64,000 nt of DNA from Cobetia marina (GCF_001720485.1 NZ_CP017114.1:2046001-2110000), one strand, 5' to 3'; shown: positions 7,929 to 17,393, counted from the first letter of the stretch. The notes: generated by a model not told the origin, from the sequence alone. Made by a program: numbers and translations.

Positions 7929-10379
7929 ATGTCACACGACGCGCCCACGTCCCGGCCCGCTTCTTCCAGCACCTTCGGCCACAAGGGGTCCCATGCGCCT
8001 GACCTTTCCCGCGAGCTTTCCGGCAGCCAGCTTGATCGTCCGCCGGGCGGCGGCTGGCCATCGCTCAAGGCAGTGGAGACATTCCTCTGGCAGGAGCACC
8101 TGCCGATCGCCGGGCATGTCAGCCTGATGAAGATGAACAAGCCGGATGGCTTCATCTGTCCGAGCTGCGCCTGGCCGAATGGTGACAAGCCCAAGGGGGC
8201 CAATTTCTGCGAGAACGGTGCCAAGGCGCTCGCGTGGGAGGCGACGCGTGAGCGCGTCAGCGATGAACTCTTCGCTCAGAACACCGTGAGCCAGCTTCGC
8301 GAGTGGACGGATCATCATCTGGAGAAGGAAGGGCGCCTGACGCACCCGCTGCGCTACAACGCGGCTGAGGATCGCTACGAGGTCACCAGCTGGGAGGCGG
8401 CCTACGCCGAGATCGGTGAGCGTTTCAAACAGTATGAGGACCCGAACCAGGTCGAGTTCTATACCTCGGGGCGCACCTCCAACGAGGCGGCCTTCCTGTT
8501 CTCGCTGTTCGGGCGCATGTACGGCACCAACAACTTCCCCGACTGCTCGAACATGTGTCACGAGACCACCTCGCGGGCACTGCCGGAGTCCATCGGCATC
8601 GGCAAGGCCACGGTGAATCTCGAGGACTTCAAGCAGGCCGATGCCATCTTCATCTTCGGTCAGAACAGCGGCACCAACAGTCCCCGCATGCTGGGCGATC
8701 TCCACGAGGCGCGTGGCCGTGGTGCCGAGGTGGTGAGCTTCAATCCTCTGCGCGAGCGGGCGCTGGTGAGCTTTGCCGACCCGCAATCGCCCAGGGACAT
8801 GCTGAGCGGCAAGGGCGTCGAGATCAGCACCCAGTACCATCAACTGCGCATCGGCGGTGACCTCGCTGCCGTGCAGGCGATGTGCAAGTACGTGATCGAG
8901 GCCGACGATGCACTGCGTGAGCGCAATCCGCATGCGGTGGGGCTGCTGGATCATGACTTCATCGCGCAACACACCCACGGCTTCGAGGCCTTCGCCGATC
9001 ACTGCCGCAAGCTTGACTGGCAGGATCTGGTCGAGATGTCCGGCCTGTCGCGGGAGTCACTGGAGCAGGCGGCGCAGACCTATCTTGAGGCCGAGCGCGT
9101 GATCTGTTGCTGGGGCATGGGCATCACTCAGCATGCGCGGGGTGGCGATACCATCCAGCAGATCGTCAATCTGCTGTTGTTGCGCGGCAATATCGGCAAG
9201 CCGGGCGCCGGGCCTTGTCCGGTGCGCGGCCATTCCAACGTGCAGGGGGATCGCACCGTCGGTATCGAGAACCTGCCCAACGGCGCGATGCTGGATGCCT
9301 TCGATCGCGTCTTCGACATCCAGTGCCCACGGGACAACGGCCATGATGTCGCCGAATGCTGCGAGGCGATTCTGCGCGGTGAGACACGGGCCTTCATCGG
9401 CATGGGCGGCAACTTCTTCCGCGCGATTCCGGACCAGAAGCGCATCGTGGAGAAGGTGCACGAGCTGGACATGACGGTGCATATCGCCACCAAGCTCAAT
9501 CGCAGCCATCTGCATCCCGGCAAGCACGGCTGGGTATTGCCGACGCTGGGTCATAGCGAGCGGGATCTGCAGGCCGGCGCCGATGGCAAGGGCGCGGAGC
9601 AGACCACCAGTGTCGAGGACGGCATGTGCAACGTCTCGCCCTCGCGCGGCGTGATGGCGCCGGCGGATGCCAGCCTGCACTCCGAGATCGCTATCACCTG
9701 TCAGCTGGCCAAGGCCACTCTGCCGGCGCATCCCACCCTGGACTGGGACTGGTTGCAGGCGGATTACGCGCGCATTCGCGACCGTATCGAACAGGTCTTC
9801 CCGCAGATCTTCCCGGACTACAATGCCCGCCTGGCGCAGGGTGGCTTCCACATCCGCATCGCCCCGCGTGAGCGCATCTGGCACACCGACTCCGGGCGCG
9901 CCAACTTCCTGTTCCCCGAAGGCCTGGGCACCGATGAGCAGGGGCTCGACAAGGTCACCCATGAGACGCTGGACATGGACAGTACCTTCCTGCTCAGCAC
10001 CATGCGGGGCCATGATCAGTTTAACACCACCGTCTATTCCAATGATGACCGCTATCGGGACGTCTACGGGACGCGCATGGTGGTGATGATCAGCCCGCAG
10101 GATCTGGAAACGCTCGGCCTGTCCGAGGGCCAGCGCGTGCGTATGGAAACCGTGAGTGAGGATGGTGTCGAGCGCAGCATGGCCGGCTTCAAGCTCAAGG
10201 CCTACGATATCCCGAGCGGCTGTCTGGCAGCGTATTACCCGGAAACCAATGACCTGATTCCGCTGGATCACCGTGATGCGCGCAGCAATACGCCGGCCTC
10301 GAAATCGGTGCCTGTCAGATTGCGTCTGATGGACAGCGAAGAGGTCAATGCCAGTGAAGGAGTGCTGGCAAGCGCTTGA
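7929..10379 (+). CDS. FdhF/YdeP-family molybdopterin oxidoreductase
   Basis: An 816-aa molybdopterin-guanine-dinucleotide enzyme of the YdeP family, related to formate dehydrogenase alpha subunits. It lacks the N-terminal 4Fe-4S domain of classical FdhF and instead has the conserved CPSCAWPNG patch near the N terminus. MGD-binding blocks are seen around FYTSGRTSNEAAFLFS, FGQNSGTNSPRML and, near the C terminus, in the MopB domain (STMRGHDQFNTTVYSNDDRY). No Tat or Sec signal, so cytoplasmic. In E. coli the relative is tied to acid resistance; substrate and partner are unknown. The ATG at 7929 has AGGAG 7 nt before it. No fdhD gene lies nearby. Confidence 0.9.
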   Translation: MSHDAPTSRPASSSTFGHKGSHAPDLSRELSGSQLDRPPGGGWPSLKAVETFLWQEHLPIAGHVSLMKMNKPDGFICPSCAWPNGDKPKGANFCENGAKALAWEATRERVSDELFAQNTVSQLREWTDHHLEKEGRLTHPLRYNAAEDRYEVTSWEAAYAEIGERFKQYEDPNQVEFYTSGRTSNEAAFLFSLFGRMYGTNNFPDCSNMCHETTSRALPESIGIGKATVNLEDFKQADAIFIFGQNSGTNSPRMLGDLHEARGRGAEVVSFNPLRERALVSFADPQSPRDMLSGKGVEISTQYHQLRIGGDLAAVQAMCKYVIEADDALRERNPHAVGLLDHDFIAQHTHGFEAFADHCRKLDWQDLVEMSGLSRESLEQAAQTYLEAERVICCWGMGITQHARGGDTIQQIVNLLLLRGNIGKPGAGPCPVRGHSNVQGDRTVGIENLPNGAMLDAFDRVFDIQCPRDNGHDVAECCEAILRGETRAFIGMGGNFFRAIPDQKRIVEKVHELDMTVHIATKLNRSHLHPGKHGWVLPTLGHSERDLQAGADGKGAEQTTSVEDGMCNVSPSRGVMAPADASLHSEIAITCQLAKATLPAHPTLDWDWLQADYARIRDRIEQVFPQIFPDYNARLAQGGFHIRIAPRERIWHTDSGRANFLFPEGLGTDEQGLDKVTHETLDMDSTFLLSTMRGHDQFNTTVYSNDDRYRDVYGTRMVVMISPQDLETLGLSEGQRVRMETVSEDGVERSMAGFKLKAYDIPSGCLAAYYPETNDLIPLDHRDARSNTPASKSVPVRLRLMDSEEVNASEGVLASA

Positions 10380-10926
10380 GGCCCCTCTGACCGGGAATGT
10401 CTGAAAAAAATTTGCATCCTGCACTTGGCGTCAGGTTATGACGTGAGGGAAGGACGATGCGATCAACGCCACGCGCTGCACTGAAAGAGTGCGCCGCGTG
10501 GCGTTTTTGTGGATCACTGCCATATTGAGGGCATCTTACGGGGATCTTGCGCCATCACCGGCCAAGTGACGCAAGCGATACGTCATAGAGGGCATTGCTG
10601 CGCCAATGGCTGCCTCACACCCCCTCCAGCGCGAGATCCTGACGCCAAGGACAAGTTATGGCGCCGGGCAGTCCGCGGACAGGTACGCGGACATTTCAAG
10701 GACTGGCGCGTTTCTTGCGTGGTGGTAGGGTGGCGACCGCCAGTCCCGCTCATCCGCACTTCGCCAGCGGTTGGCAGGCTCTCATCGACCGACGCGCTGC
10801 CCGTCGAGCGCAGCGTTCCATGAGAGCGACCTGCCAGGTGGCGAGAGAGCATGGCACCTTACTCCGGCTGACACGGCCTCACACGAAGAGACTCGGCGCG
10901 ATGCACGAGTCCGAGGGATACCCCGC
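10380..10926. other. Intergenic region (547 bp) before the CodB-like gene
   Basis: It holds the terminator at 10466-10508 and a small 5-bp hairpin at 10429-10443. I looked for a TPP- or purine-riboswitch-like core ahead of the permease and found none. The plus-strand frame that continues upstream of the permease is rich in Arg/Ser and looks non-coding. Confidence 0.5.
10466..10508 (+). terminator. Rho-independent terminator after the YdeP-like gene
   Basis: A 10-bp outer stem (ACGCCACGCG with CGCGTGGCGT) closes a loop with a small inner helix and ends in TTTTT on the plus strand. It lies 87 bp past the stop codon at 10379. Confidence 0.85.
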
Positions 10927-12228
10927 ATGGCAGATGACCGCTCATCAACTTCACAGACCTCACCGCTGGCTTCGGCCGCAGGCAATGACTATCCCTTGAG
11001 CGAAGTCCCCGCTTCGGCACGACGTGGGCTGCTCTCCACTTCAATGGTGCTGCTCGGCTTCACCTTCTTCACCGCCACCATGTGGGCCGGTGGGTCACTG
11101 GGCTCGGCCTTCGCGCTCAATGAGCTGATGTGGGTCATCGTGATCGGCAATCTGCTGCTGGGGAGCTATGCGGCGGCGCTGGCCTACATCGCCTGCAAGA
11201 GCGGCCTCAACTCGGTGTTGATGGGTCGCCTGTGCTTTGGCGAGAAGGGCAGCCGTCTGTCGGACTTCGTGCTCGGCTTCACCCAGATCGGCTGGTACGC
11301 CTGGGGCACCGCGACCATCGCCATCGTGCTGGTCAAGACACTCGGCTTGCCGGAATGGCTGACCACGCCGCTGATGGTCATCTTCGGTTTCGCCTTCTGC
11401 CTGACGGCGATGATCGGCTATCGCGGCCTGGACATGCTCTCGCGCGTTGCCGTGCCGGCCATGCTGCTGTTCATCCTGTTCAGTCTCTATACCGGCATGG
11501 TCGATGTCGGTGGCATGGCGGGACTCGCGGCACTGACGCCCACGGATTCCATGAGCTGGACAGCCGCCATCACGGCGGTGATCGGTACCTTCATCAGTGG
11601 CGGCACCCAGGCGACCAACTGGAGTCGCTTCGCACGCTCGCCGAAGATCGCCGTGATCGCCACCCTGGCGGCCTTCTTCGTCGGTAATGGCCTGATGGTG
11701 CTGACCGGTGCGCTCGGCGCGATGATCTATCAGCAGGCCGATATCGTCGATGTGATGATTGCCCAGGGGCTGGTCAGCCTCGCGGTGTTGATGCTGTTTC
11801 TCAATATCTGGACCACCCAGGACAACACCATCTACAACTTCGCCATCGCCGGCTGCAATCTGCTGCGCACGCCGCATCGTCAGCGTGTCACCCTGGGCGG
11901 CGCGGCCATCGGCACGGTGCTGGCGGTACTCGGCATGTATGAGTGGCTGATTCCGTTCCTGATTCTGCTCGGCACCTTCATTCCGCCGATCGGCGGCGTG
12001 ATCATGGCCAACTTCTGGCTCGGCCACAAAGGCCAGTATCCGCGTCTCGCCAAGATGCCCAAGGTGGATTACCACTGGCCGGGCCTCGCCGCCTACGCCA
12101 TCGCCTGCCTGTGTGCCTGGAGCTCCCCCTTCATGCCGCCGGTCGTGGGTGTCGTGGTCGCCTTCGTCGTCTACGGCGGGCTGATCAAGCTTGCCAAGGT
12201 CGAACTGGCCGACAAGACGGCGGCGTGA
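10927..12228 (+). CDS. codB: Cytosine permease-like NCS1 transporter
   Basis: A 433-aa inner-membrane nucleobase:cation symporter of the NCS1 family, closest in style to CodB/CytX. About 12 hydrophobic helices are visible. The family pattern near GGSLGSAFALNELMWVIVIGNLLLG and the helix pair carrying FISGGTQATNWSRFAR are typical of the substrate-binding core. The start at 10927 (GAGGGATA upstream) gives the usual length; the longer open frame would add 52 implausible residues. No codA cytosine deaminase or nucleoside hydrolase is adjacent, so cytosine is likely but another pyrimidine is possible. It is followed by a strong terminator. Confidence 0.85.
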   Translation: MADDRSSTSQTSPLASAAGNDYPLSEVPASARRGLLSTSMVLLGFTFFTATMWAGGSLGSAFALNELMWVIVIGNLLLGSYAAALAYIACKSGLNSVLMGRLCFGEKGSRLSDFVLGFTQIGWYAWGTATIAIVLVKTLGLPEWLTTPLMVIFGFAFCLTAMIGYRGLDMLSRVAVPAMLLFILFSLYTGMVDVGGMAGLAALTPTDSMSWTAAITAVIGTFISGGTQATNWSRFARSPKIAVIATLAAFFVGNGLMVLTGALGAMIYQQADIVDVMIAQGLVSLAVLMLFLNIWTTQDNTIYNFAIAGCNLLRTPHRQRVTLGGAAIGTVLAVLGMYEWLIPFLILLGTFIPPIGGVIMANFWLGHKGQYPRLAKMPKVDYHWPGLAAYAIACLCAWSSPFMPPVVGVVVAFVVYGGLIKLAKVELADKTAA

Positions 12229-12265
12229 GTGACTGATCGCCTGATATGAAGGGCAGAGGAATACG

Positions 12266-12303
12266 AAACGCCCAACGAGTCCTGGACTCGTTGGGCGTTT
12301 TTC
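12266..12303 (+). terminator. Rho-independent terminator after codB-like gene
   Basis: A near-perfect 17-bp inverted repeat (12266-12282 with 12284-12300) ends in a run of five T on the plus strand; A-rich on the other side. It separates the permease from the higBA pair. Confidence 0.9.
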
Positions 12304-12398
12304 ATGGGGGAGAGAAACGTCAGGGTAGAGTCACCTCAGGGGAGAGTCACTTGATGCACAACGTGGTTGTGCATGGAATGAGGGAAAAAGGTGCTGCC

Positions 12399-12692
12399 AT
12401 GGCGGTGGAATTCAGGGATGTGTGGCTCGAGAGCTTCTACGAGCAAGATGTTGGCCACCGCAAGATACCTGCGGCGCTCTCAAGTTCGCTTTATCGCAAG
12501 TTGCAGATTCTCGATGCCGCAAGCCAGGAGTCTGATTTGAGGATTCCGCCAGGCAATCGTTTCGAGCATCTCCAGGGCAATCTCGCAGGTTATTGCTCGA
12601 TTCGCGTCAACAAGCAGTATCGACTCATCTTTCGATGGGAGGCAGGGATTGCCCATCAAACATATCTAGACCCGCATGCTGACAAGGGCTAG
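12399..12692 (+). CDS. higB: HigB-type toxin (RelE/ParE fold)
   Basis: A 97-aa type II toxin. The RelE/HigB pattern is clear: an early aromatic-rich helix (WLESFYEQ), RKLQILDAA, the conserved RIPPGNRFEHLQG block and the core strands GYCSIRVNKQYRLIFRWE, ending in YLDPH with the C-terminal His found in HigB enzymes. Family members cut mRNA on the ribosome. The ATG at 12399 gives the family's usual length; the frame upstream crosses the codB terminator, so the longer reading is wrong. The antitoxin starts 14 bp downstream; toxin-before-antitoxin is the usual higBA order. Confidence 0.92.
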   Translation: MAVEFRDVWLESFYEQDVGHRKIPAALSSSLYRKLQILDAASQESDLRIPPGNRFEHLQGNLAGYCSIRVNKQYRLIFRWEAGIAHQTYLDPHADKG

Positions 12693-12706
12693 AGGAGGTA
12701 GCAGCG

Positions 12707-13036
12707 ATGAGAAACACCCAGCGGCGCCCACTGACGGTAGGCGAGATGTTGACGGCAGAGTTTCTGGAGCCGATGGAGATCGACATCCGCACACTGGCCG
12801 AGGCGATGGGAGTGCACAGAAATACCCTGAGCCGTATCGTTCATGACAAGGGGACCTTGACGGCCCCGATGGCCATCAAGCTGGCGGCTGCGCTAGGCAA
12901 TACGCCGGAGTTTTGGCTCAACATCCAGCATGCTGTGGAGCTCTGGGATGTGCGTCATCGTGCCTACGCGCAGGATGCCAAGGGCGTACGTCGCATAACG
13001 CCGCAAGTTGATGCCGCCGAGCTTGCCTCGCATTGA
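12707..13036 (+). CDS. higA: HigA-type antitoxin (XRE helix-turn-helix)
   Basis: A 109-aa antitoxin of the HigA/VapI family. The N-terminal half is an HTH_3 domain with recognition helix GVHRNTLSRIVHDKG, followed by MAIKLAAALGNTPEFWLNIQ, a signature of HigA proteins. The C-terminal part would cover the toxin. A strong ribosome-binding site (AGGAGG, 8 nt spacing) precedes the ATG, consistent with antitoxin being made in excess. HigA usually represses its own promoter upstream of higB; the operator was not identified. Confidence 0.93.
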   Translation: MRNTQRRPLTVGEMLTAEFLEPMEIDIRTLAEAMGVHRNTLSRIVHDKGTLTAPMAIKLAAALGNTPEFWLNIQHAVELWDVRHRAYAQDAKGVRRITPQVDAAELASH

Positions 13037-13100
13037 CGTCGCACGCTCTTCACGGCGAGTGATCGAGACGGCGTAATCCTGTGAGTACATGCCCAGTAAC

Positions 13101-13141
13101 ACAGAAAGCCCCAGCCTGAGGATCAGGCTGGGGCTTTCTGT
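13101..13141. terminator. Bidirectional terminator between higA and EamA gene
   Basis: A perfect 19-bp stem (13101-13119 with 13123-13141) with a tiny loop stands between convergent genes, with TCTGTTGTT-like T-rich ends. It can stop transcription from both sides. Confidence 0.85.
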
Positions 13142-13162
13142 TGTTCAGGCTCCAGGCATTCT

Positions 13163-14143
13163 TCAGATCGTTTTCGGCCTCACTTGAATCACCAGGCAGA
13201 CGGCAATCAGTACCATGCCGAGCCAGCCGAGCGGGGCGATATGCTCGCCGACGATGGTGACGGCGAGCAGCGCAGCGACCAGCGGCTCGAACAGCGTGAG
13301 CAGGGTGGCCTTGCTGGCGGCGATGGTCTTGAGGCCATAGCCGAAGGCGAGATAGCCGAGGAACATCGGTACCAGTGCCATGTAGAGTGCCACGCCTGCG
13401 TTGCCGGCAGTGGCGAACAGGCGCGGGTCTGCCACCAGCATGCTGAGGCCCAGGCCTGCGATCAACGCGATGCCGGCGACGCCGAACAGGCTGCCCATGG
13501 CCGCGCGAGCGTGGATACCACCTTCCATCATGCGCCGTGCGATCAGCGAGTAGGCGGCGTAGGTCACCCCGGCGATGATGCCCAGCGCGATACCCGCCAG
13601 GCGCGCCAGTTCATCAGTGAAGGCAAGGCGACCGTCAGCACTCTGCCCCGCGGCGAGGGGTGTCGTCATGCCCTGATGGCCCGTTTCGCCCAATGCCATC
13701 ATCACCACCCCGGCGATGCCCAGTGCGAGGCTGAGATACCAGCTCGGCGTGAGTCGATGGTGACCGAACAGGCGCTCCAGTATCGCGGCCGCCAGGGGCG
13801 CCGTGGCGATGGTGATCACCGTGCCGATGGCGACGCCCGCCAGGTGCATCGAGGTATAGAAGGCCAGCGGGTAGATGACGACACATACGGCGCCGAGCAA
13901 TACCCGGCACTTCTGCGCCATCAAAAGGCCCAGGCAGCCCAAGATATTGGGCCGTGCGATCACTGCCTGAAGCAGGCCACCAACGCCCATGGCGAAGGCA
14001 CCGGTCGCCAGCGGACTGACATTCTGATTGAAGTGGGCCGCCGTGCCGGTGGTGCCCCACAGCAGCGCCGCAAACAGCACCGCCAGGCTGCCCAGCACTC
14101 CCGACTTCGAGGGTTGGGAGGTCAGAGGAGAGATCGTTGTCAT
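13163..14143 (-). CDS. EamA/DMT-family transporter (copy 1)
   Basis: A 326-aa drug/metabolite transporter with ten predicted helices in two EamA repeats. It is a clear paralogue of the next gene: both share the blocks LWGTTGTAAHFNQ, VSPLATGAFAMGVGG and the helix with GVAxGTVITIATAPLAAA. The family usually exports amino acids or other small metabolites; substrate unknown. The ATG at 14143 has AGGA 8 nt upstream; an earlier in-frame start would add 34 Arg-rich residues with no membrane character. It is the last gene of a minus-strand series after the AraC regulator and copy 2. Confidence 0.85.
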   Translation of the reverse strand: MTTISPLTSQPSKSGVLGSLAVLFAALLWGTTGTAAHFNQNVSPLATGAFAMGVGGLLQAVIARPNILGCLGLLMAQKCRVLLGAVCVVIYPLAFYTSMHLAGVAIGTVITIATAPLAAAILERLFGHHRLTPSWYLSLALGIAGVVMMALGETGHQGMTTPLAAGQSADGRLAFTDELARLAGIALGIIAGVTYAAYSLIARRMMEGGIHARAAMGSLFGVAGIALIAGLGLSMLVADPRLFATAGNAGVALYMALVPMFLGYLAFGYGLKTIAASKATLLTLFEPLVAALLAVTIVGEHIAPLGWLGMVLIAVCLVIQVRPKTI

Positions 14144-14328
14144 CCAGGCATTCCTTTGGCGTGAGAGGTGCGCTCTTTCTCGTCGGCTCGCCATGCATGC
14201 CGCGAGCACGCAGAGTGTGCTGAAACCACTTTCTGTCATGATCACGACAACGCGGGGGTCACTGCGGTCTGCGCCCCGTCGTCAGCTCAGCGCAACCGGC
14301 TCAGTGAGGCCAGTTCAGTGAGATCCGT

Positions 14329-15549
14329 TCAACGTGGTGTCCTGTCGCCGGACTCCACTGCCGCATGGGACCAGCCGTGCTGGCTCTCTGCGGGATAGTC
14401 GAGCATTGCGACGCTTTCGCACGCGGACTCCTGCCCGCTATCGCTGTCAGTCCAGAGGCCCGTCGCCAGGTCAGTCTCCAGATCAAACGCCCGCTCTGCC
14501 TCAAGGTCAGGGCGTCGTGATGCGTGGGAGGCCCTTGCCCATGCGGTGGGCGCTGGCTGCGGACTGGCCGTCGGTGTCCTGGGGGCGCGGGAGCGAAGCT
14601 GCAGCATCAGGCAGGTCATGATCAACAGCATGCCGACCGCCCCCATCATGGTGAACTGCTCGCCGACCACCACGACCGCCAGAACGCCTGCCACCAGCGG
14701 CTCGAACATGGTCAGCATGGTGACGCGACTGATGGGCACGCTGGCCAGCCCACGCCCGAAGACCAGACTGGCCAGCAGCATGGGAATCAGCGCCATGTAG
14801 ATGGCGACACTGGCATTCACCGGCGTGGCGAACAGGCGCGGGTCGTGGATGAGGCTGGCGGTTCCGAGGCCGAGCAGCAGCAGCACACCGGCGGTGCCGA
14901 ACAGGCAGCCCATCGCCGCACGTCCGTGGGTGCCTTGCAACATCATGCGTCTGGCGAGCAGCGAATAGGTGGCGTAGCTTGCGCCGGCCACGATCCCCAG
15001 GGCGATGCCGATGAGCTTGCGCTCATCCATGAGCATCGCCCCCTCACCACGCGCTTCCAGCAGTGGCGTGGCCTCAGGCAACGCGGTCTCGCCGATGGCC
15101 ATCAGCGCGACGCCGATCATTCCCAGCGTCAGCGCGGCATACCAGCTGGCAGTGACCTTCTTGCGGTCCAGCAGATATTCCAGTGCGGCGGCCGCCAAGG
15201 GGGCCGTGGCGATGGTGATGACGGTGCCCATCGCGACACCGGTGTATTCCATGGCCGAGTAGAAGGCCAGGGGATAGCAGATGATGAACAGAGCGCCCCA
15301 GGCCACCAGGTGTTTCTGTGCGAGCAGCTTGTGTGCCTCGGCGCGAAGATGGCGGCGTGACAGGATGGCCTGGAGTACGCCGCCCACCCCCATGGCGAAG
15401 GCGCCAGTGGCCAGCGGGCTCACACCCTGATTGAAGTGGGCGGCCGTGCCGGTGGTTCCCCACAGGCAGGCAGCCAGCAGCACGCACAGGTTGCCGGTCT
15501 GACCTTGGAGCAGCGGGGAGAGCGAAGCGTTCGCGAAGCGGTGTTGCAT
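14329..15549 (-). CDS. EamA/DMT-family transporter (copy 2) with extended C-terminal tail
   Basis: A 406-aa transporter with ten predicted helices in two EamA repeats, paralogous to the downstream copy. Unlike copy 1 it carries about 85 extra residues after the last helix: a Pro/Ala/Arg stretch, then an acidic Asp/Glu-rich segment (DLEAERAFDLETDLATG) that is probably a disordered cytoplasmic tail. The start at 15549 has only a poor ribosome-binding site (GCGAG). It lies between the AraC regulator gene and copy 1 on the same strand, suggesting a shared regulatory unit. Substrate unknown. Confidence 0.83.
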   Translation of the reverse strand: MQHRFANASLSPLLQGQTGNLCVLLAACLWGTTGTAAHFNQGVSPLATGAFAMGVGGVLQAILSRRHLRAEAHKLLAQKHLVAWGALFIICYPLAFYSAMEYTGVAMGTVITIATAPLAAAALEYLLDRKKVTASWYAALTLGMIGVALMAIGETALPEATPLLEARGEGAMLMDERKLIGIALGIVAGASYATYSLLARRMMLQGTHGRAAMGCLFGTAGVLLLLGLGTASLIHDPRLFATPVNASVAIYMALIPMLLASLVFGRGLASVPISRVTMLTMFEPLVAGVLAVVVVGEQFTMMGAVGMLLIMTCLMLQLRSRAPRTPTASPQPAPTAWARASHASRRPDLEAERAFDLETDLATGLWTDSDSGQESACESVAMLDYPAESQHGWSHAAVESGDRTPR

Positions 15550-15725
15550 GGTTGATGGCTCGCAATGAAAGGTGATTCGGTGACCACGAGATTACGCTTC
15601 ATTGCGAATCGATATTGTGCTGAAACTACGCTTCGTTCTGCTGGAGACAGCCAAGTGAGCCAGCAAGCGTCTGAAACGCCGTGACATGGGCGGGAGAGGT
15701 GCTGAAGAAGGTCAGGGGAAGACGC

Positions 15726-16457
15726 TCAGCTGGAGATGGTCAGGCTGGAGTACTGGCGAGTCATCTCGCGCGGCGTCATGCCGAAATGGTGAGAGAAGCG
15801 CCGCGTGAAGGCCGACAGGTTCTGATAGCCCACTGCCTCGGCGACCTGCTGGACACTGAGGTCGGAATGGATCAACTGCGCACGGGCGCGCTCCATGCGC
15901 CGGGCTGTCAGGTACTGCTTGACGCTGACGCCCAGGTTGTCACGAAAGATCTTGTGGAACTGGGTAGGACTCAGATGCGCCAGGGCCGCCAATGATGCTA
16001 CGTCATGCGGCTGATCCAGCTGCTCGTTCATGACATCCAGCACTCTGAGCAGACGCCGATCGACACGCTTGTCGCAGGTCTGCCTCTCCAGCAGGCCCAG
16101 AAACAGCTCGATGGCCAGTCGGTCGATCCGGGCATCGACCTTGCCCTGCAGCTGGGCTTCGAGAAACAGCAGATAGTTCATCAGCAGGGTGCTGATGGAG
16201 AACACCACGCGCCGAGTGGCGGCGAGATTGTCGGGCAGGTAATCCAGGTCCGCGACGATGAAGCGTGCCGCGTCATGGGCCTGGAACTGATGGATCTCGC
16301 CCGAGCGGATGATCACGCATTCGCCGGTGACCACGGTACCGGTGTAGCCGCCGACCTGGATGTCGAGATGGCCCCGGATCGGCAGCACCAGCTGCGGATA
16401 CTGGTGATCATGCACATCGGCGCGTGGCGTGTAGGAACGTAACGAGAGTGCCGTCAT
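15726..16457 (-). CDS. AraC-family transcriptional regulator
   Basis: A 243-aa regulator with an N-terminal cupin sensor (DVHDHQYPQLVLPIRGHLDIQ, a typical His-containing beta-barrel start) and a C-terminal double helix-turn-helix (HDVASLAALAHLSPTQFHKIFRD, then SVQQVAEAVGYQNLSAFTRRFSHHFGMTPREM). The second HTH matches the AraC signature well. It is likely to control the EamA exporters downstream on the same strand, by position only. No Shine-Dalgarno is obvious before the ATG at 16457. Confidence 0.9.
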   Translation of the reverse strand: MTALSLRSYTPRADVHDHQYPQLVLPIRGHLDIQVGGYTGTVVTGECVIIRSGEIHQFQAHDAARFIVADLDYLPDNLAATRRVVFSISTLLMNYLLFLEAQLQGKVDARIDRLAIELFLGLLERQTCDKRVDRRLLRVLDVMNEQLDQPHDVASLAALAHLSPTQFHKIFRDNLGVSVKQYLTARRMERARAQLIHSDLSVQQVAEAVGYQNLSAFTRRFSHHFGMTPREMTRQYSSLTISS

Positions 16458-16531
16458 GGTGTCGTGGTCATTCGTCGATCATCCCTCAGGGTGGCAGGCC
16501 CGGGGCTCGCGGGAGTCTGGGCTCAGCACGC

Positions 16532-17074
16532 TCAGCGGCTCAGTTCGATGTTGCGTGTCTGACCACGCCCGACCTGGACCTGGCTCAGGATGAGGGGGCT
16601 GCGGGTGCCATCGGGCAGTTTGATGACGCCGGCGACATAGAAGGTGCCGGCGGGCAGGCCGGTGGCATTGAAGTAGCCATTGCTGTCGGTGCGCACGATA
16701 TGGGTATAGGCCTGGGCACGCGGGTCGGCGCGCTCTGCCGTCTTGCCGGCCAGCGCCAGTTCCGCGGCTTCCGCGGAGTAGGTGGTGACCGGCGCGATCG
16801 AGATGCCTGCCTGGTTGGCATGAATCGTCTGACCCTGCCAGTCATAGGACATGCGGCCCTTGATGACTGAGGTTCCCGTCTTGTCGAGCTTGGCGTACTC
16901 CGCCTCCGGGAAGGCCACTGTCCGCTTGACGCGCTGATCGCCGTCCTCGGAGGCAGTGGTGCTGCCGAAGTCCGGAAGGGAAATGCTGTCGGCGATACGG
17001 GACGCGCTCTCGCAACCTGCCAGCAGAGTGGTGGTGAGAATCAACGCGAGAGGGGTACGCAGGGTGCGAAGCAT
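16532..17074 (-). CDS. Carboxypeptidase-regulatory-like lipoprotein
   Basis: A 180-aa predicted lipoprotein. The signal peptide ends in the lipobox LLAGC; the following Glu-Ser is compatible with outer-membrane sorting. The later half (TDSNGYFNATGLPAGTFYVAGVIKL) resembles a carboxypeptidase-regulatory/transthyretin-like beta-sandwich in which a gly-tyr turn precedes the PAGTFY motif. The ATG at 17074 is chosen because AAGGAT sits 8 nt before it; the ATG three codons earlier would overlap that site. Function unknown; possibly structural or envelope-associated. Confidence 0.72.
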   Translation of the reverse strand: MLRTLRTPLALILTTTLLAGCESASRIADSISLPDFGSTTASEDGDQRVKRTVAFPEAEYAKLDKTGTSVIKGRMSYDWQGQTIHANQAGISIAPVTTYSAEAAELALAGKTAERADPRAQAYTHIVRTDSNGYFNATGLPAGTFYVAGVIKLPDGTRSPLILSQVQVGRGQTRNIELSR

Positions 17075-17393
17075 GATGGCCATCCTTGGAATGACGAAGG
17101 GATCAAGCCCACATCCTACTGTGCCGCGAGATGACTGAAAACGTCAGCCGCCGCGAAAGACGTAAGCCACGCTCCCGGGGCGAGGGGTGGGGCCTGCCGC
17201 GTTCGCTCGGGTTGCATCGAGCGCGATGACAGGGTTGCGCAAGTGCGAACGCACGATTCATTAGTCTTTCGTCTATGAGGGGGTGCCAATTGTTACCATT
17301 CACCCAATGTTAATGTTTCCCGCTTGACCTGCTGCTGGCCTGCCAGCGTGCTCGAGTGTGCGTATCTGTTCCCATGATTGCCCGGAGAGCCCC
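17075..17393. other. Divergent intergenic region (319 bp) before the dehydrogenase operon
   Basis: Non-coding. It contains a short hairpin (GTGCGAACGCAC, 17242-17253) and an AT-richer stretch at about 17255-17320 likely to carry the promoter of the three-gene dehydrogenase operon. No confident -35/-10 pair. Confidence 0.45.

Noticed and set aside
10380..10926. Riboswitch upstream of the CodB-like permease
   Set aside because: I searched by eye for TPP and purine aptamer cores and found neither conserved loops nor a terminator/anti-terminator pair close to the gene.
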